A stretch of 64,000 nt of DNA from Siderastrea radians (taxonomy: Eukaryota > Cnidaria > Anthozoa > Scleractinia > Rhizangiidae), in assembly GCA_964017195.1 (NCBI GenBank), contig OZ024896.1, positions 1,116,001-1,180,000 on the forward strand, read 5' to 3'. The position numbers were made by a program, and so were the translations under genes. This document shows, one piece after another, positions 1 through 13,348 of the stretch; the stretch's first letter is position 1; every line of letters begins with the position of its first letter. The notes beneath the pieces were generated by a model that was not told where the DNA came from, did not search any database, and saw only the letters and a program-made list of their open reading frames with translations.

Positions 1-865
1 TGCATTTGGGACCTTTGCACATGCAGCTGAGAGCGGCTATTAGCTTTTTCCTGCTTTTTGGGACCAATTCAAGCCCTGAAAAAGTGCAGCATTTTTTAGT
101 ATCGCCAAATTCTATAAAAATAGCGCCAAATGCATTGTTTTTTTGGTGCCGCAACGGGATCTGAGGTGCTTTTATGCTGCGGCCGTTGCACCAAAATCAG
201 CACTTTTTTGAGGGACCCACCCCACCCCTCTGAAAGCGGAAATATCCACCTTATCGACAGAATCGCAGACTTTCTACACAATAAACTTTTTTTTCTGATA
301 GCCCCAAGGGATTTGCATTGTTTGGTTCCTCTGGGGAGCAATTTTAGCGCACCTGAGCACGTGCAACACCTTTTTTAGCCTCTGGGAATGCCCCAAACTG
401 GGGTTTTTTCCCTAAGGATCTCACATATCGCGATTTCTTTGTACTTTTGCACAAAAGGAATTTTTTTTCGGATGGTCCCAAAGTATTTGAATGCATTTGG
501 GACCTTTGCGCATGCAGCTGAGAGCGGCAATTAGCTTTTTGCTGCTTTTTGGAACCAATTCAAGCCCTGAAAAAGTGGAGCATTTTTTAGTATCGCCAAA
601 TTCTATAAACATAGCATCAAATGCATTTTTTTTTGGTGCCGCAACGGGATCTGAGGTGCTTTTATGCTGGGGCCGTTGCACCAAAATCAGCACTTTTTTG
701 AGGGACCCACCCCTTCCCTCTGAAAACGGAAATATCCCCCTTATCGAAAGAATCGCAGACTTTCTACACAATAAACTTTTTTTTCTGATAGCCCCGAGGG
801 ATTTGCATTTTTTGGGGCCTCATGGGAGCATTTTTAATGCACCTGAGCACGTGCAACACTTTTTT
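1..865 (+). repeat. Array start: partial unit and one trimer
   Basis: The window opens inside an A monomer (1-49), followed by B1 (50-210) and B2 (211-376). A complete trimer follows (377-865). Positions 1 to about 540 match 10854 to about 11393 at an offset of 10853, including the unusual GGTTCCTCTGGGGAGCAATTTT-type B2 end and CTGCGGCCG in B1. From the B1 at 541 the sequence switches to the type found at 15408 and 17577, marked by AAACATAGCATC and CCCCTTCCC, so this trimer is a mosaic. Confidence 0.88.
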
Positions 866-3800
866 AGCCTCTGGGAATGCTCCAAAATGGGGTTTTTTCC
901 CTAAGGATCTCACATATCGCGATTTCCTTGTACTTTTGCACAAAAGGAATTTTTTTCGGATGGTCTGAAGGGGTTTGAATGCATTTGGGACCTTTGCGCA
1001 TGTAGCAGAGAGCGGCAATTAGCTTTTTAGGGTCTGGGAATGCCTCAAAATGGGTTTTTTCCCTAAGGATCTCACATATCGCGATTTCTTTGTACTTTTG
1101 CACAAAATATCCACCTTATCGACAGAATCGCAGACTTTCTACGCAATAAACGTTTTTTTCTGATAGCCCCAAGGGATTTGCACTTTTTGGGGCCTCTGGG
1201 GAGCGTTTTTAGCGTACCTAAAGACGTGCAACATCTTTTTTTAGCGTCTGGGAATGCTCCAAAATGGGTTTTTTCCCTAAGGATCTCACATATCGCGATT
1301 TCTTTGTACTTTTGCACAAAATGAATTTTTTTCGGATAGTCCCAAGGGGTTTGAATGCATTTGGGACCTTTGCGCATGCAGCAGAGAGCGGCTATTAGCT
1401 TTTAAGGGTCTGGGAATGCCTCAAAATGGGGTTTTCTCCCTAAGGATCTCACATATCGCGATTTCTTTGTACTTGTGCACAAAAGGAATTTTTTTCGGAT
1501 GGTCCCAAAGGGTTTGAATGCATTTGGGACCTTTGCGCATGCAGCTGAGAGCGGCAATTAGCTTTTTTCTGCTTTTTGGAACCAATTCAAGCCCTGAAAA
1601 AGTGCAGCATTTTTTAGTATCGCCAAATTCTATAAAAATAGCGCCAAATGCATTGTTTTTTGGTGTAGCAACGGGATCTGAGGTGCTTTTATGCTGGGGC
1701 CGTTGCACCAAAATCAGCACTTTTTTGAGGGACCCAACCCAGGCCTCTGAAAACGGAAATATCCACCTTATCGACAGAATCGCAGACTTTCTACACAATA
1801 AACTTTTTTTTCTGATACCCCAGAGGGATTTGCATTTTTTGGGACCACTAAGGAGCATTTTTAGCGCACCTGAGCACGTGCAACACCTTTTTAAGCCTCT
1901 GGGAAAGCTCCAAAATGGGGTTTTTTCCCTAAGGATCTCACATATCGCGATTTCTTTGTACTTGTGCACAAAAGGAATTTTTTTCGGATGGTCCCAAAGG
2001 GTTTGAATGCATTTGGGACCTTTGCGCATGCAGCTGAGAGCGGTAATTAGCTTTTTTCTGCTTTTTGGAACCAATTCAAGCCCTGAAAAAGTGCAGCATT
2101 TTTTAGTATCGCCAAAGTCTATAAAAATAGCGCCAAATGCATTGTTTTTTGGTGTAGCAACGGGATCTGAGGTGCTTTTATGCTGGGGCCATTGCACCAA
2201 AATCAGCACTTTTTTGAGGGACCCAACCCAGGCCTCTGAAAACGGAAATATCCACCTTATCGACAGAATCGCAGACTTTCTACACAATAAACTTTTTTTT
2301 CTGATACCCCAGAGGGATTTGACTTTTTTGGGGCCTCTGGGGAGCATTTTTAGCGCACCTGAGCACGTGCAACACCTTTTTTAGCCTCTGGGAATGCTCC
2401 AAAATGGGGTTTTTTCCCTAAGGATCTCACGTATGGCGATTTCTTTGTACTTTTGCACAAAAGGAATTTTTTTCGGATGGTCCCAAGGGGTTTGAATGCA
2501 TTTGGGACCTTTGCGCATGCCGCTGAGAGCGGCAATTAGCTTTTTAGGGTCTGGGAATGCCTCAAAATGGGGTTTTTCCCTAAGGATCTCACATATCGCG
2601 ATTTCTTTGTACTTTTGCACAAAAGGAATTTTTTTCGGATGGTCCCAAAGGGTTTGAATGCATTTGGGACCTTTGCGCATGCAGCTGAGAGCGGCAATTA
2701 GCTTTTTTCTGCCTTTTGGGACCAATTCAAGCCCTGAAAAAGTGCAGCATTTTTTAGTATCGCCAAATTCTATAAAAATAGCGCCAAATGCATTGTTTTT
2801 TGGTGCCGCAACGGGATCTGAGGTGCGTTTATGCTGGGGCCGTTGCACCAAAATCAGCTCTTTTTTGAGGGACCCACCCCACCCCTCTGAAAACAGAAAT
2901 ATCCACCTTATCGACAGAATCGCAGACTTTTTACACAATAAACTTTTTTTTTTCTGATAGCCCCGAGGGATTTGCATTTTTTGGGGCCTCTGGGGAGCGT
3001 TTTTAGCGCACCTAAACACGTGCAACATCTTTTTTTAGCCTCTGGGAATGCCCCAAAATGGGGTTTTTTCCCTAAGGATCTCACTTATCGCGATTTGTTT
3101 GTACTTTTGCACAAACGGAATTTTTTTCGGATAGTCCCAAGAGGTTTCAATGCATTTGGGACCTTTGCGCATGCAGCAGAGAGGGGCAATTAGCTTTTTA
3201 GGGTCTGGGAATGCCTCAAAATGTGGTTTTCTCCCTAAGGATCTCACATATCGCGATTTCTTTGTACTTGTGCACGAAAGGAATTTTTTTCGGATGGTCC
3301 CAAAGGGTTTGAATGCATTTGGGACCTTTGCGCATGCAGCTGAGAGCGGCAATTAGCTTTTTTCTGCTTTTTGGGACCAATTCAAGCCCTGAAAAAGTGC
3401 AGCATTTTTTAGTATCGCCAAATTCTATAAAAATAGCGCCAAATGCATTGTTTTTTGGTGCCGCAACGGGATCTGAGGTGCTTTTATGCTGGGGCCGTTG
3501 CACCAAAATCAGCTCTTTTTTGAGGGACCCACCCCACCCCTCTGAAAACGGAAATATCCACCTTATCGACAGAATCGCAGACTTTCTACGCAATAAACTT
3601 TTTTTCTGATAGCCCCGAGGGATTTGCATTTTTTGGGGCCTCTGGGGAGCGTTTTTAGCGCACCTAAACACGTGCAACATCTTTTTTTAGCCTCTGGGAA
3701 TGCCCCAAAATGGGGTTTTTTCCCTAAGGATCTCACTTATCGCGATTTGTTTGTACTTTTGCACAAAAGGAATTTTTTTCGGATGGTCCCAAAGGGTTTG

Positions 3801-4663
3801 AATGCATTTGGGACCTTTGCGCATGCAGCTGAGAGCGGCAATTAGCTTTTTTCTGCTTTTTGGGACCAATTCAAGCCCTGAAAAAGTGCAGCATTTTTTA
3901 GTATCGCCAAAGTCTATAAAAATAGCGCCAAATGCATTGTTTTTTGGTGCCGCAACGGGATCTGAGGTGCTTTTCTGCTGGGGCCGTTGCACCAAAATCA
4001 GCACTTTTTTGAGGGACCCACCCCTGCCCTCTGAAAACGGAAATATCCACCTTATCGACAGAATCGCAGACTTTCTACACAATAAACCTTTTTTTCTAAT
4101 ACCCCCGAGGGATTTGCATTTTTTGGGGCCTCTGGGGAGCATTTTTAGCGCACCTGAGCACGTGCAACACCTTTTTTAGCCTCTGGGAATGCTCCAAAAT
4201 GGGGTTTTTCCTAAGGATCTCACATATTGCGATTTCCTTGTACTTTTGCACAAAAGGAATTTTTTTCGGATGGTCCCAAAGGGTTTGAATGCATTTGGGA
4301 CCTTTGCGCATGCAGCTGAGAGCGGCAATTAGCTTTTTTCTGCTTTTTGCGACCAATTCATGCCCTGAAAAAGTGCAGCATTTTTTAGTATCGCCAAATT
4401 CTATAAAAATAGCGCCAAATGCATTGTTTTTTGGTACCGCAACGGGATCTGAGGTGCTTTTATGCTGGGGCCGTTGCACCAAAATCAGCACTTTTTTGAG
4501 GGACCCACCCCACCCCTCTGAAAACGAAAATATCCACCTTATCGACAGAATCGCAGACTTTCTACACAATAAACTTTTTTTTCTGATAGCCCCGAGGGAT
4601 TTGCATTTTTTGGGGCCTCATGGGAGCATTTTTAATGCACCTGAGCACGTGCAACACTTTTTT
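866..4663 (+). repeat. 3.8 kb higher-order block, copy 1
   Basis: Unit order is X,4,3,4,4,3,3, starting at 866, 1243, 1894, 2383, 3037, 3689 and 4178. It is the longer version of the block at 4664-7973. The only order difference is the trimer at 1894-2382, absent from copy 2. Both tetramers at 2383 and 3037 carry cassette markers such as B2 ends with CCTAAACACGTGC. Confidence 0.87.
1029..1242 (+). repeat. A2/B2 deletion chimera, instance 1
   Basis: About 78 bases of A2 (through TTTTGCACAAAA) join directly to B2 at TATCCACCTTATCG. The A2 3' half, all of B1 and the first ~32 bases of B2 are missing. The join lies at about 1107. Parental sequences share AAA at the break. The chimera is 214 bp, against about 490 bp for the intact A2-B1-B2 run. 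Confidence 0.92.
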
Positions 4664-7600
4664 AGCCTCTGGGAATGCTCCAAAATGGGGTTTTTTCCCT
4701 AAGGATCTCACATATCGCGATTTCCTTGTACTTTTGCACAAAAGGAACTTTTTTCGGATGGTCTGAAGGGGTTTGAATGCATTTGGGACCTTTGCGCATG
4801 TAGCAGAGAGCGGCAATTAGCTTTTTAGGGTCTGGGAATGCCTCAAAATGGGGTTTTTTCCCTAAGGATCTCACATATCGCGATTTCTTTGTACTTTTGC
4901 ACAAAATATCCACCTTATCGACAGAATCGCAGACTTTCTACGCAATAAACGTTTTTTTCTGATAGCCCCAAGGGATTTGCACTTTTTGGGGCCTCTGGGG
5001 AGCGTTTTTAGCGTACCTAAAGACGTGCAACATCTTTTTTTAGCCTCTGGGAATGCTCCAAAATGGGTTTTTTCCCTAAGGATCTCACATATCGCGATTT
5101 CTTTGTACTTTTGCACAAAATAAATTTTTTTCGGATAGTCCCAAGGGGTTTGAATGCATTTGGGACCTTTGCGCATGCAGCAGAGAGCGGCAATTAGCTT
5201 TTAAGGGTCTGGGAATGCCTCAAAATGGGGTTTTCTCCCTAAGGATCTCACATATCGCGATTTCTTTGTACTTGTGCCCAAAAGGAATTTTTTTCGGATG
5301 GTCCCAAAGGGTTTGAATGCATTTGGGACCTTTGCGCATGCAGCTGAGAGCGGCAATTAGCTTTTTTCTGCTTTTTGGAACCAATTCAAGCCCTGAAAAA
5401 GTGCAGCATTTTTTAGTATCGCCAAATTCTATAAAAATAGCGCCAAATGCATTGTTTTTTGGTGTAGCAACGGGATCTGAGGTGCTTTTATGCTGGGGCC
5501 GTTGCACCAAAATCAGCACTTTTTTGAGGGACCCAACCCAGGCCTCTGAAAACGGAAATATCCACCTTATCGACAGAATCGCAGACTTTCTACACAATAA
5601 ACTTTTTTTTCTGATACCCCAGAGGGATTTGCATTTTTTGGGGCCTCTGGGGAGCATTTTTAGCGCACCTGAGCACGTGCAACACCTTTTTTAGCCTCTG
5701 GGAATGCTCCAAAATGGGTTTTTTTCCCTAAGGATCTCACATATCGCGATTTCTTTGTACTTGTGCACAAAAGGAATTTTTTTCGGATGGTCCCAAAGGG
5801 TTTGAATGCATTTGGGACCTTTGCGCATGCCGCTGAGAGCGGCAATTAGCTTTTTAGGGTCTGGGAATGCCTCAAAATGGGGTTTTTCCCTAAGGATCTC
5901 ACATATCGCGATTTCTTTGTACTTTTGCACAAAAGGAATTTTTTTCGGATGGTCCCAAAGGGTTTGAATGCATTTGGGACCTTTGCACATGCAGCTGAGA
6001 GCGGCAATTAGCTTTTTTCTGCCTTTTGGGACCAATTCAAGCCCTGAAAAAGTGCAGCATTTTTTAGTATCGCCAAATTCTATAAAAATAGCGCCAAATG
6101 CATTGTTTTTTGGTGCCGCAACGGGATCTGAGGTGCGTTTATGCTGGGGCCGTTGCACCAAAATCAGCTCTTTTTTGAGGGACCCACCCCACCCCTCTGA
6201 AAACGGAAATATCCACCTTATCGACAGAATCGCAGACTTTCTACACAATAAACTTTTTTTTTTCTGATAGCCCCGAGGGATTTGCATTTTTTGGGTTCTC
6301 TGGGGAGCGTTTTTAGCGCACCTAAACACGTGCAACATCTTTTTTTAGCCTCTGGGAATGCCCCAAAATGGGGTTTTTTCCCTAAGGATCTCACTTATCG
6401 CGATTTGTTTGTACTTTTGCACAAAAGGAATTTTTTTCGGATAGTCCCAAGGGGTTTGAATGCATTTGGGACCTTTGCGCATGCAGCAGAGAGGGGCAAT
6501 TAGCTTTTTAGGGTCTGGGAATGCCTCAAAATGTGGTTTTCTCCCTAAGGATCTCACATATCCCGATTTCTTTGTAGTTGTGCACGAAAGGAATTTTTTT
6601 CGGATGGTCCGAAAGGGTTTGAATGCATTTGGGACCTTTGCACATGCAGCTGAGAGCGGCTATTAGCTTTTTTCTGCTTTTTGGGACCAATTCAAGCCCT
6701 GAAAAAGTGCAGCATTTTTTAGTATCGCCAAATTCTATAAAAATAGCGCCAAATGCATTGTTTTTTGGTGCCGCAACGGGATCTGAGGTGCTTTTATGCT
6801 GGGGCCGTTGCACCAAAATCAGCTCTTTTTTGAGGGACCCACCCCACCCCTCTGAAAACGGAAATATCCACCTTATCGACAGAATCGCAGACTTTCTACG
6901 CAATAAACTTTTTTTCTGATAGCCCCGAGGGATTTGCATTTTTTGGGGCCTCTGGGGAGCGTTTTTAGCGCACCTAAACACGTGCAACATCTTTTTTTAG
7001 CCTCTGGGAATGCCCCAAAATGGGGTTTTTTCCCTAAGGATCTCACTTATCGCGATTTGTTTGTACTTTTGCACAAAAGGAATTTTTTTCGGATGGTCCC
7101 AAAGGGTTTGAATGCATTTGGGACCTTTGCGCATGCAGCTGAGAGCGGCAATTAGCTTTTTTCTGCTTTTTGGGACCAATTCAAGCCCTGAAAAAGTGCA
7201 GCATTTTTTAGTATCGCCAAAGTCTATAAAAATAGCGCCAAATGCATTGTTTTTTGGTGCCGCAACGGGATCTGAGGTGCTTTTCTGCTGGGGCCGTTGC
7301 ACCAAAATCAGCACTTTTTTGAGGGACCCACCCCTGCCCTCTGAAAACGGAAATATCCACCTTATCGACAGAATCGCAGACTTTCTACACAATAAACCTT
7401 TTTTTCTGATACCCCCGAGGGATTTGCATTTTTTTGGGCCTCTGGGGAGCATTTTTAGCGCACCTGAGCACGTGCAACACCTTTTTTAGCCTCTGGGAAT
7501 GCTCCAAAATGGGGTTTTTCCTAAGGATCTCACATATTGCGATTTCCTTGTACTTTTGCACAAAAGGAATTTTTTTCGGATGGTCCCAAAGGGTTTGAAT

Positions 7601-7973
7601 GCATTTGGGACCTTTGCGCATGCAGCTGAGAGCGGCAATTAGCTTTTTTTTGCTTTTTGCGACCAATTCATGCCCTGAAAAAGTGCAGCATTTTTTAGTA
7701 TCGCCAAATTCTATAAAAATAGCGCCAAATGCATTGTTTTTTGGTGCCGCAACGGGATCTGAGGTGCTTTTATGCTGGGGCCGTTGCACCAAAATCAGCT
7801 CTTTTTTGAGGGACCCACCCCACCCCTCTGAAAACGGAAATATCCACCTTATCGACAGAATCGCAGACTTTCTACGCAATAAACTTTTTTTCTGATAGCC
7901 CCGAGGGATTTGCATTTCTTGGGGCCTCTGGGGAGCATTTTTAGCGCACCTGAGCACGTGCAACACCTTTTTT
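4664..7973 (+). repeat. 3.3 kb higher-order block, copy 2
   Basis: Unit order is X,4,4,4,3,3, starting at 4664, 5042, 5693, 6347, 6999 and 7488. From about 5693 onward it matches copy 1 at a constant offset of 3310; before that the offset is 3798-3799. The step of about 489 bp equals one trimer. Differences between copies are scattered single bases. Confidence 0.87.
4827..5041 (+). repeat. A2/B2 deletion chimera, instance 2
   Basis: The same join as at 1107, here near 4906, total 215 bp. It keeps CTACGCAATAAACG after the join, as instance 1 does, supporting direct duplication of the surrounding 3.3-3.8 kb block. Confidence 0.92.
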
Positions 7974-10252
7974 AGCCTCTGGGAATGCTCCAAAATGGGG
8001 TTTTTTCCCTAAGGATCTCACATATCGCGATTTCTTTGTACTTTTGCACAAAAGGAATTTTTTCGGATGGTTTCAAAGGGTTTGAATGCATTTGGGACCT
8101 TTGCGCATGCAGCTGAGAGCGGCAATTAGCTTTTTTCTGCTTTTTGGGACAAATTCAAGCCCTGAAAAAGTGCAGCATTTTTAGTATCGCCAAATTCTAT
8201 AAAAATAGCGCCAAATGCATTGTTTTTTGGTGCCGCAACGGGATCTGAGGTGCGTTTATGCTGGGGCCGTTGCACCAAAATCAGCACTTTTTTGAGGGAC
8301 CCACCCCACCGTTTTGAAAACGGAAATATCCACCTTATCGACAGAATCGCAGACTTTCTACACAATAAACTTTTTTTTTCTGATAGCCCCGAGGGATTTG
8401 CATTTTTTGGGGCCTCTGGGGAGCATTTTTAGCGCACCTGAGCACGTGCAACACGTCTTTTAGCCTCTGGGAATGCCCCAAAATGGGGTTTTTCCCTTAG
8501 AATCTCAGATATCGCGGTTTCTTTGTACTTTTGCACAAAGGGAATTTTTTTCGGATGGTCCCAAAGGGTTTGAATGCATTTGGGACCTTTGCGCTTGCAG
8601 CTGAGAGCGGCAATTAGCTTTTTTCTGCTTTTTCGGACCAATTCAAGCCCTGAAAAAGTGCAGCATTTTTTAGTATCGCCAAATTCTATAAAAAATAGCG
8701 CCAAATGCATTGTTTTTTGGTGCTGCAACGGGATCTGAGGTGCTTTTATGCTGGGGCCGTTGTACGAAAATCAGCACATTTTTCAGGGACTCACCCACCG
8801 CTCTGAAAACGGAAATATCCACCTTATCGACAAAATCGCAGACTTTCTACACAATAAACTTTTTTTTCTGATAGCCCCAAGCGATTTGCATTTTTTGGGG
8901 CCTCTGGGGAACATTTTTAGCGCACCTGAGCACGTGCAACACCTTTTTTAGCCTCTGGGAATGCCCCAAAATGGGGTTTTTTCCCTAAGGATGTCACATA
9001 TCGCGATTTCTTTGTACTTTTGCACAAAAGGAATTTTTTTCGGATGGTCACAAATGGTTTGAATGCATTTGGGACCTTTGCGCATGCAGCTGAGAGCGGG
9101 AATTAGCTTTTTAGGGTCTGGGAATGCCTCAAAATGGGTTTTTTCCCCTAAGGATGTCACATATCGCGATTTCCTTGTACTTTTGCACAAAAAGAAATTT
9201 TTTCGGATGGTCCCAAAGGGTTTGAATGTATTTGGGACCTTTGCGCAGGCAGCTGAGAGCGGCAATTAGCTTTTTTCTGCTTTTTGGGACGAATTCAAGC
9301 CCTGAAAAAGTGCAGCATTTTTTAGTATCGCCAAATTCATTAAAAGTAGCGCCAAATGCATAATTTTTTGGTGCCCCAACGGGATCTGAGGTGCTCTTAT
9401 GCTGGGGCCGTTGCACCAAAATCAGCCCTTTTTTGAGGGACCCACCCAACCCCTCCGAAAACGGAAATATCCACCTTATCGACAGAATCGCAGACTTTCT
9501 ACACAATAAACTTTTTTTTCTGATAGCCCCGAGGGATTTGCATTTTTTGGTTCCTCTGGGGAGCATTTTTAGCGCATCTGAGCACGTGCAACACCTTTTT
9601 TAGCCTCTGTGAAAGCTCCAAAATGGGGTTTTTTCCCTAAGGATGTCACATATCGCGATTTCTTTGTACTTTTGCACAAAAAGAATTTTTTTCGGATGGT
9701 CCCAAAGGGTTTGAATGCATTTGGGACCTTTGCTCATGCAGCTGAGAGCGGCAATTAGCTTTTTAGGGTCTGGGAATGCCTCAAAATGTGTTTTTTTCCC
9801 TAAGGATCTCACATATCGCGATTTCTTTGTACTTTTGCACAAAAGGAATTTTTTTCGGATGGTCCCAAAGGGTTTGAATGCATTTGGGACCTTTGCGTAT
9901 GCAGCTGGGAGCGGCAATTAGCTTTTTTCTGCTTCTTGGGACAAATTCAAGCCCTGAAAAAGTGCAGCATTTTTTAGTATCGCCAAATTCGATAAAAATA
10001 GCGCCAAATGCATTGTTTTTTGGTGCTGCAACGGGATCTGAGGTGCTTTTATGCTGGGGCCGTTGCACCAAAATCAGCACTTTTTTAAGGGACCCACCCC
10101 ACCCATCTGAAAACGGAAATATCCACCTTATCGACAGAATCGCAGACTTTCTACACAATAAACTTTTTTTTCTGATAGCCCCCAGGGATTTGCATTTTTT
10201 GGGCCTCTAGGGAGCATTTTTAGCGCACCTGAGCACGTGCAGCACCTTTTTT
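7974..10252 (+). repeat. Two trimers and two tetramers
   Basis: Units start at 7974 (3), 8462 (3), 8950 (4) and 9602 (4). The segment around 8.6-9.2 kb resembles 20.2-20.8 kb and 27.1-27.7 kb at an offset near 11615. Shared markers are the CGAAAATC and ACATTTTTCA forms in B1, CCCCAAGCGATTTGC in B2, and GATGTCACATATCGCG in A. This suggests a dispersed copy of one ancestral segment. Confidence 0.85.
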
Positions 10253-13200
10253 AGCCTCTGGGAATGCTCCAAAATGGGGTTTTTTCCCTAAGGATCTTAC
10301 ATATCGCGATTTCCTTGTACTTTTGCACAAAAGGAATTTTTTTCCGATGGTCCCAAAGGGTTTGAATGCATTTGGGACCTTTGTGCATGCAGCTGAGAGC
10401 GGCAATTAGCTTTTTTCTGCTTTTTGGGACCAATTCAAGCCCTGAAAATGTGCAGCATTTTTTAGTATCGCCACATTCTATAAACATAGCGCCAAATGCA
10501 TTGTTTTTTGGTGCCGCAACGGGATCTGAGGATCTTTTATGCTAGGGCCGTTGCACCAAAATCAGCACTTTTTTGAGGGACCCTTGCCTGCCCTCTGAAA
10601 ACGGAAATATCCACCTTATTGACAGAATCGCAGACTTTCTACACAATAAACTTTTTTTTCTGATAGCCCCGAGGGATTTGCATTTTGGGGGGCCGCTGGG
10701 AGCATTTTTAGCGCACTTGAGAACGTGCAACACTTTTTTAGCCTCTGGGAATGCTCCAAAATGGGGTTTTTCCCCTAAGGATCTCACATATCGCGATTTC
10801 TTTGTACTTTTGCACAAAAGGAATTTTTTTCCGACGGTCCCAAAGGGTTTGAATGCATTTGGGACCTCTGCACATGCAGCTGAGAGCGGCTATTAGCTTT
10901 TTCCTGCTTTTTGGGACCAATTCAAGCCCTGAAAAAGTGCAGCATTTTTTAGTATCGCAAAATTCTATAAAAATAGCGCCAAATGCATTGTTTTTTTGGT
11001 GCCGCAACGGGATCTGAGGTGCTTTTATGCTGCGGCCGTTGCACCAAAATCAGCACTTTTTTGAGGGACCCACCCCACCCCTCTGAAAACGGAAATATCC
11101 ACCTTATCGACAGAATCGCAGACTTTCTACACAATAAACTTTTTTTTCTGATAGCCCCAAGGGATTTGCATTGTTTGGTTCCTCTGGGGAGCAATTTTAG
11201 CGCACCTGAGCACGTGCAACACCTTTTTTAGCCTCTGGGAATGCCCCAAACTGGGGTTTTTTCCCTAAGGATCTCACATATCGCGATTTCTTTGTACTTT
11301 TGCACAAAAGGAATTTTTTTTCGGATGGTCCCAAAGGGTTTGAATGCATTTGGGACCTTTGCGCATGCAGCTGAGAGCGGCAATTAGCTTTTTGCTGCTT
11401 TTTGGGACCAATTCAAGCCCTGAAAAAGTGCAGCATTTTTTAGTGTCGCCAAATTCTATAAAAATAGCGCCAAATGCATTGTTTTTTGGTGCCGCAACGG
11501 GATCTGAGGTGCTTTTATGCTGGGGCCGTAGCACCAAAATCAGCACCTTTTTGAGGGACCCACCCCACCCCTCTGAAAACGGAAATATCCACCTTATCGA
11601 CAGAATCGCATACTTTCTACACAATAAACTTTTTTTTCTGATAGCCCCGAGGGATTTGCATTTTTGGGGGCTTCTGGGGAGCATTTTTAGCGCACCTGAG
11701 CACGTCCAACACGTTTTTTAGCCTCTGGGAATGCTCCAAAATGGGTTTTTTTCCCTAAGGATCTCACGTATCGCGATTTCTTTGTACTTTTGCACAAAAG
11801 GAATTTTTTTCGGATGGTCCCAAAGGTATGAATGCATTTGGGACCTTTGCGCATGCAGCTGAGAGCGGCAATTAGCTTTTTAGGGTCTGGGAATGCCTTA
11901 AAATGGGGTCCTTTCCCAAAGGATCTCACATATCGCGATTTCTTTGTACTTTTGCACAAAAGGAATTTTTTCGGATGGTCCCAAAGGGTTTGAATGCATT
12001 TGGGACCTTTGCGCATGCAGCTGAGACCAGCAATTAGCTTTTTTCTGCTTTTTGGGGCCAATTCAAGCCCTGAAAAAGTGCAGCATTTTAGTATCGCCAA
12101 ATTCTATAAAAATAGCGCCAAATGCATTGTTTTTTGGTGCCGCAACTTGATCTGAGGTGCGTTTATGCTGGGGCCGTTGCACTAAAATCAGCACTTTTTT
12201 GAGGGACCCACCCCACCCCTCTGAAAACGGAAATATCCACCTTATCGACAGAATCGCAGACTTTCTACACAATAAACTTTTTTTTCTGATAGCCCCAAGG
12301 GATTTGCATTTTTTGGCTCCTCTGGGGAGCATTTTTAGCGCACCTGAGCACGTGCAACACCCATTTTTAGCCTCTGGGAATGCTCCAAAATGGGATTTTT
12401 TCCCTAAGGATCTCACATATCGCGATTTCTTTGTACTTTTGCACAAAAGGAATTTTTTTCGGATGGTCCCAAAGGGTTTGAATGCATTTGGGACCTTTGT
12501 GCATGCAGCTGAGAGCGGCAATTAGCTTTTTTCTGCTTTTTGGGACGAATTCAAGCCCTGAAAAAGTGCAGCATTTTTTAGTATCGCCAAATTCTATAAA
12601 GATAGCGCCCAATGCATTGTTTTTTGGCGCTGCAACGGGATCTGAGGTGCTTTTATGCTGGGGACGTTGCACCAAAATCAGCCCTTTTTTGAGTTACCCA
12701 CCCCAGTCCTCTGAAAACGGAAATATCCACCTTATCGGCAGAATCGCAGACTTTCTACACAATAAACTTTTTTTTCTGATAGCCCCGAGGGATTTGCATT
12801 TCTTGGGGCCTCTGGGGAGCATTTTTAGTGCACCTGAGCACGTGCAACACTTTTTTTTAGCCTTTAGGAATGCTCCAAAATGGGGTTTTTTCCCTAAGGA
12901 TCTCACATATCGCGATTTCTTTGTACTTTTGCACAAAAGGAATTTTTTTCGGATGGTCCCAAAGGGTTTGAATGCATTTGGGACCTTTGCGCATGCAGCT
13001 TAGAGCGGCAATTAGCTTTTTTCTGCTTTCTGGGACGAATTCAAGCCCTGAAAAAGTGCAGCATTTCTTAGTATCGCCAAATTCTATAAAAAGAACGCCC
13101 AATGCATTGTTTTTTGCTGCCCCAACGGGATCTGAGGTGCTTTTATGCTGGGGCCGTTGCACCAAAATCAGCACTTTTTTGAGGGACCCACCCCAGTCCT

Positions 13201-13348
13201 CTGAAAACGGAAATATCCACCTTATCGACAGAATCGCAGACTTTCTACACAATAAACTTTTTTTCTGATAGCCCCGAGGGATTTGCATTTTTTGGGGCCT
13301 CTGGGGAGCATTTCTAGCGCACCTGAGCACGTGCAACACCTTTTTTTT
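10253..13348 (+). repeat. Trimer-rich segment
   Basis: Units start at 10253 (3), 10740 (3), 11230 (3), 11720 (4), 12369 (3) and 12859 (3). The first unit has GGGACCCTTGCCTGCCC in B2, closely matched by the unit at 37611 (CCCTTCCCTGCCC). The second matches the window's opening unit. Lengths stay at 487-490 bp for trimers and 649 bp for the tetramer. Confidence 0.86.
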
